Shown here: positions 5,698 through 8,120 of the stretch, in pieces
How positions within the stretch are numbered: the stretch's first letter is position 1
Layout of the letters: each line of letters opens with the position of its first letter
DNA from: Pseudomonadota bacterium
Lineage (GTDB): Bacteria > Pseudomonadota > Gammaproteobacteria > Burkholderiales > SCOH01
DNA: 8,120 nt
Direction of reading: 5' to 3'
Assembly (NCBI GenBank): GCA_030917985.1
Contig: JAUPTR010000197.1
Coordinates: 1-8,120, forward strand
Notes under the pieces: generated by a model
What the model was told of the DNA's origin: nothing
Seen by the model: only the letters and a program-made list of their open reading frames with translations
Databases searched by the model: none
Position numbers and translations under genes: made by a program

Positions 5698-7281
5698 ATG
5701 CGCCCGATCCTGCCCGCACTGGCCCGCACCACATCGCCTGAGCGCATTCACGCACACCGTTTTGTGATTGCCATCACCGTCACCATTGCCTGTGTGCTGG
5801 AGCTGCTCGACACCAGCATTGTCAACGTGGCCGTGCCGCACATGATGGGCTCGCTGGGTGCCACACTGGATGAAATCGCCTGGGTTTCCACCGGCTATGT
5901 GGTGGCCAACGTGATTGTGCTGCCAATCAGCGGCTGGCTGGCCAACCAGCTTGGGCGGCGCAATTATTTTGCGCTGTCGATCCTGGTGTTCACGATTGCC
6001 TCAATGGCCTGCGGCAGCGCCACCTCGCTCGAATCGCTGGTGTTCTGGCGCATTGTGCAAGGGCTGGGTGGCGGCGGGCTACTGGGCACCGCGCAGGCCA
6101 CGCTGTTTGAAGTGTTTCCGCCAGCCGAAGCCGGCACGGCAATGGCGATTTTCGGCATGGGCATCATGGCTGGCCCGGCACTCGGGCCCACCGTGGGCGG
6201 CTGGCTCACCGATGCCTATTCGTGGCCGTGGATTTTCTACATCAACCTGCCGTTCGGCATTGTGGCGCTATTACTGACGCTGCTGTACGTGCCGGATTCT
6301 GCCGTGCAGAAAAAGGCCGGCAGCATCGACTATTTCGGGCTGATCCTGCTGGCAATCGGCATTGGCACGCTCCAGACCATGCTCGAACGCGGCGAGAAAT
6401 TCGACTGGTTCGAATCACGCGAGATTGTCACGCTGGGCGTGACTGCGTTTGTTGCGCTGTTCTGGTTTGCCATCCATGAGCTGGAAACACAACACCCGAT
6501 CGTCGATCTGCGGGTGATGAAGGACAAACAATTCAGCGCCAGCCTGATTTATGCCTTTTTTACCGGTGCAGTGCTGTATTGCACCATTTTCATGTTTCCG
6601 GTTTATGCGCAGTCGCTGATGGGCTTTACCGCCTTCCAGACCGGCATGTTCATTCTGCCCACGGCCATTGCCACGGCCATTGCTCTGGCCTTGTCGAGCA
6701 AGCTGGTACAGCGCGGCGTGTCGGCCAAGGGCATTGTGCTGGTTGGCACCCTCTGCTTCTGTTATGCGATGTGGCTGCACAATCATTTCACTACCGAAAG
6801 CGGCGCGGACGACTTCTTCTGGCCACTGGTGTTGCGCGGCTTTGGCCTGGGGCTGATTTTCATGCCGCTCAACAATCTGGCCATGGCAAACATGAGCGTG
6901 GAAAACATCGGCAACGCCAGCGGCATTTACAATTTGACACGCATGCTCGGCGGCAGCGTGGGTATTGCCACCGCGGCCACCATGTTCAGCAGCTTGCAGC
7001 ACTCGCAGCGCAGTTATCTGCTGGAACACCTGAGCAATAACGATGGCAGCACCCTGTTGCGGCTGCAGCAGTATCAGCAATGGCTGCAGAGCAAGGGCTT
7101 TGTTGGCCCGGCGATACAGGAAAAAGCGCTGGCGCTGATCAGCCTGACGGTGGACAAGCAGGCGATGATGCTGACCTTTGCCAAGCTGTTCCTGTCGTTC
7201 GGCATTCTGCTGGCCTGCGCGCTGCCCTTGCTGCTACTGATGAAACATCGCGGCTTTGCCAGCAATGTCGATCTGCACTGA
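5698..7281 (+). CDS. emrB: EmrB/QacA-type MFS multidrug exporter (DHA2 family, 14 helices)
   Basis: A 527-residue inner-membrane proton-driven drug exporter; E. coli EmrB has 512 residues. The DHA2 hallmarks are clear: LLDTSIVNVAVPHMMGSLGA in helix 1 (36-55), loop 2-3 motif A as GWLANQLGRRNYF (79-91), R118-x-x-Q-G in helix 4, and motif C as GIMAGPALGPTVGGWL (155-170) in helix 5. The hydrophobic profile fits 14 helices, with a polar segment at about 433-487 before the last helix (about 493-516). The protein ends in a short basic cytoplasmic tail. It would work with the adaptor upstream and an outer-membrane channel encoded elsewhere. Substrates cannot be told from sequence; this class usually exports hydrophobic compounds, uncouplers or phenolics. 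I see no plus-strand intrinsic terminator after it. Confidence 0.94.
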   Translation: MRPILPALARTTSPERIHAHRFVIAITVTIACVLELLDTSIVNVAVPHMMGSLGATLDEIAWVSTGYVVANVIVLPISGWLANQLGRRNYFALSILVFTIASMACGSATSLESLVFWRIVQGLGGGGLLGTAQATLFEVFPPAEAGTAMAIFGMGIMAGPALGPTVGGWLTDAYSWPWIFYINLPFGIVALLLTLLYVPDSAVQKKAGSIDYFGLILLAIGIGTLQTMLERGEKFDWFESREIVTLGVTAFVALFWFAIHELETQHPIVDLRVMKDKQFSASLIYAFFTGAVLYCTIFMFPVYAQSLMGFTAFQTGMFILPTAIATAIALALSSKLVQRGVSAKGIVLVGTLCFCYAMWLHNHFTTESGADDFFWPLVLRGFGLGLIFMPLNNLAMANMSVENIGNASGIYNLTRMLGGSVGIATAATMFSSLQHSQRSYLLEHLSNNDGSTLLRLQQYQQWLQSKGFVGPAIQEKALALISLTVDKQAMMLTFAKLFLSFGILLACALPLLLLMKHRGFASNVDLH

Positions 7282-7283
7282 AC

Positions 7284-7310
7284 AAAAAAAGACCCGCTGA
7301 ACAACGGGCC
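7284..7310 (-). terminator. Second leftward intrinsic terminator (distal of a tandem pair)
   Basis: On the minus strand GGCCCG, an 8-base loop TTGTTCAG, and CGGGTC form a six-pair stem including one G-U, followed by seven T (complement of 7284-7290). On the plus strand the same hairpin has an A-C mismatch and no T-run, so its direction is leftward. Confidence 0.72.
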
Positions 7311-7311
7311 T

Positions 7312-7333
7312 AAAAACGACTGACAACCAGTCG
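7312..7333 (-). terminator. First leftward intrinsic terminator (proximal of a tandem pair)
   Basis: On the minus strand CGACTG, loop GTTGT, and CAGTCG form a perfect 6-bp stem directly followed by five T (complement of 7312-7316). The plus strand has no T-run after the hairpin. It lies 48 bases after the stop of the mini-gene at 7382-7471 and, with the second hairpin, forms a double stop for leftward transcription converging on the efflux operon. Confidence 0.8.
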
Positions 7334-7381
7334 GAATCAAGTTCTGTTGACGAGTGTTGCGCCGCTGCGAGCAGCCAAACA

Positions 7382-7471
7382 TCACAACATCAGCAGAATG
7401 GAAGCAATTGCAATCACCAGCAGTTGCAGTTCCCGTATACCGGCATTGGCAAGATAAGTGTTTGAATCCAT
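7382..7471 (-). CDS. Putative 29-residue hydrophobic small protein
   Basis: A short reading frame beginning MDSNTYLANAGIRELQLLVI and ending AIASILLML. The first 14 residues are polar. The rest (about 15-29) is almost entirely Leu, Ile, Val, Ala and Met, suggesting a single membrane-inserted or membrane-surface helix. The ATG at 7471 is preceded at eight bases by GGAG (7480-7483), and two tandem intrinsic terminators follow on the same strand. The same frame is open further upstream (for example an ATG 11 codons earlier), but those starts lack a ribosome site and the added residues look non-coding. I do not recognise the protein. Size and hydrophobicity recall both ordinary small membrane proteins and type I toxin peptides, but no antisense RNA gene is evident. 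The transcript could instead be a non-coding RNA. Confidence 0.5.
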   Translation of the reverse strand: MDSNTYLANAGIRELQLLVIAIASILLML

Positions 7472-7775
7472 GGCGTCGGCTCCGTAAGGGAAGCGCTGAT
7501 TCATTCGCCGGGCGAACCGAGCATGCCTGCATGGCGTATGACTTGCCTTTGGTGGGCCACAATTCGCCCGCACAGCCAATAAATCAGTGCTTTCTAAAAA
7601 AATTTGCACCCGAGGCAGCCTTGCCGCCCTTGGGCCAGCCCGGCTGGATGCAGGGCGATTATTGGCCATCCACATGACATCAGAATGACGGTTGATGGCA
7701 AAAATACGGAGCAGAAAACAGAACAGCCGCTGATTGCGGCTGTTTGTGGGCAGGCAAAACGAGAGTAAACCGGAT
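7472..7775. other. Gene-poor stretch with several inverted repeats
   Basis: I find no convincing gene in these roughly 300 bases. They hold TTCGCC-G-GGCGAA (7504-7516), CATGC-CT-GCATG (7522-7533) and GTGG-G-CCAC (7552-7560). They also hold a nested repeat: outer GCCCT/AGGGC (7626-7630, 7652-7656) around CCAGCC-C-GGCTGG (7635-7647). An AT-rich patch at 7591-7605 stands out from the GC-rich surroundings. It could be part of a leftward promoter for the mini-gene, with TTTATT (complement of 7579-7584) as a weak -10. No good -35 is seen. Confidence 0.45.
7711..7744 (-). terminator. Hairpin downstream of the 94-residue gene, probable weak terminator
   Basis: A perfect 9-bp stem AACAGCCGC / GCGGCTGTT (7722-7730 with 7736-7744) with a 5-base loop lies 31 bases after the stop at 7776. 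On the minus strand it is followed by CTGTTTTCTG, a short interrupted T-run. The position fits a terminator for the gene to its right, but the U-tract is weak. Confidence 0.55.
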
Positions 7776-8060
7776 TCAGGCGGACGTATTTTTCAGTGCG
7801 TTCAGCACGGCGTCCGGCACTTCGGTTTCCGCCAACACGGCGCGGATGCGGTTAAACGCCACACACGCCTCGTCCGGATATTTGCCGAACGGCGTCAGAT
7901 TGCTGTGCTTCCAGCCGGCAGCCGCCATCACCTCATTGCGGAACCTGGCACCATCACCATCGCCAGCCAGTTGTATCAACGCCCGTTCAATCAGCACATG
8001 AGGAAATGGATTGCGCGACAGTGTGCTGAAATGCTGCGCCTGGACTTCATCGAATAACAT
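7776..8060 (-). CDS. Hypothetical protein, 94 residues
   Basis: A small soluble protein of no family I recognise. It begins MLFDEVQAQHFSTLSRNPFP and has mixed charge, no signal peptide and no membrane segment. The pattern suggests several short helices, such as HVLIERALIQLAG (21-33), RFRNEVMAAAGW (39-50) and the C-terminal PDAVLNALKN (82-91). The segment KHSNLTPFGKYPDEACVAFNRIRAVL (51-76) is the most distinctive and would be a good search seed. The start at 8060 has GGAG eight bases upstream (8069-8072), the same arrangement as the mini-gene to its left. It has its own downstream hairpin and an inverted repeat in its upstream region, so it looks like a single-gene unit. I judge it a real gene; its function is unknown. 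Confidence 0.72.
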   Translation of the reverse strand: MLFDEVQAQHFSTLSRNPFPHVLIERALIQLAGDGDGARFRNEVMAAAGWKHSNLTPFGKYPDEACVAFNRIRAVLAETEVPDAVLNALKNTSA

Positions 8061-8076
8061 GCGGCAAACTCCGTCT

Positions 8077-8106
8077 GGATCATGTATTCATCTAAGCCCA
8101 TGATCC
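8077..8106. promoter_or_regulatory. Perfect 8-bp inverted repeat upstream of the hypothetical gene, possible operator
   Basis: GGATCATG (8077-8084) and CATGATCC (8099-8106) are exact inverted copies, with centres 22 bases apart (14-base spacer). That spacing is about two helical turns, which suits a dimeric or tetrameric DNA-binding protein. The repeat lies 16-46 bases before the start codon, where a repressor or a leader hairpin would act. No clear promoter hexamers could be assigned. Confidence 0.45.
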
Positions 8107-8120
8107 CGGATTTCGCCACA

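Noticed and set aside
7291..7333. Hairpins after emrB as a terminator of the efflux operon.
   Set aside because: On the plus strand neither hairpin is followed by a T-run and one has a mismatch; both fit leftward termination instead.
7475..7675. Upstream extension of the mini-gene to 97 codons.
   Set aside because: The added residues are Arg/Ala/Pro-rich with no coding character, and only the ATG at 7471 has a Shine-Dalgarno site at proper spacing.
7354..7677. Plus-strand frame of 107 codons downstream of emrB.
   Set aside because: It lacks a ribosome site and any recognisable domain. It runs through hairpins and opposes the better supported leftward mini-gene.
1..8120. Mobile element, prophage, CRISPR or toxin-antitoxin cassette.
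   Set aside because: No transposase, integrase, terminal repeats, spaced direct repeats or recognisable two-gene toxin-antitoxin pair was found. Base composition looks even apart from small AT-rich patches.

Overview
The window reads as an ordinary chromosomal stretch of a GC-rich Gram-negative proteobacterium. I favour a betaproteobacterium, possibly of the Neisseriales, because of the gene set, the GC-rich codon use and the mutS / suhB / trmJ protein sequences. That placement is an impression from sequence style, not a search result.

Layout. Bases 1-2869 are transcribed leftward: the 5' end of mutS (cut by the window edge), suhB (inositol-monophosphatase family, also a partner of the Nus antitermination factors in E. 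coli) and a two-domain SAM-dependent methyltransferase of unknown substrate. A strong intrinsic terminator separates suhB from mutS, and suhB has its own promoter and a short leader. A 124-base divergent gap separates this block from rightward trmJ (tRNA 2'-O-methyltransferase). A close suhB / trmJ neighbourhood is known from E. coli; here the methyltransferase gene lies between the two.

Bases 3714-3951 are non-coding. The left half is packed with inverted repeats that can fold in alternative ways. The right half holds a good sigma-70-type promoter and a likely TetR-family operator. Bases 3952-7281 form a classic efflux operon: TetR-type repressor, EmrA-like membrane fusion protein and EmrB-like 14-helix MFS exporter, with short gaps and good ribosome binding sites before the two transport genes. 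No outer-membrane channel is encoded here.

Bases 7282-8120 are the least explained part. Two intrinsic terminators in tandem both point leftward, so they belong not to the efflux operon but to something transcribed on the minus strand. The best candidate is a 29-residue hydrophobic mini-protein at 7382-7471 with a clear Shine-Dalgarno site, absent from a usual long-ORF annotation. Further right lies a 94-residue hypothetical gene, also leftward, with its own downstream hairpin and an upstream perfect 8-bp inverted repeat.

I see no insertion sequence, phage gene, CRISPR array, tRNA or rRNA. No dramatic new system is evident. The items most worth following are the mini-gene with its double terminator, the alternative-fold repeat cluster behind trmJ and the boxA-like leader of suhB.
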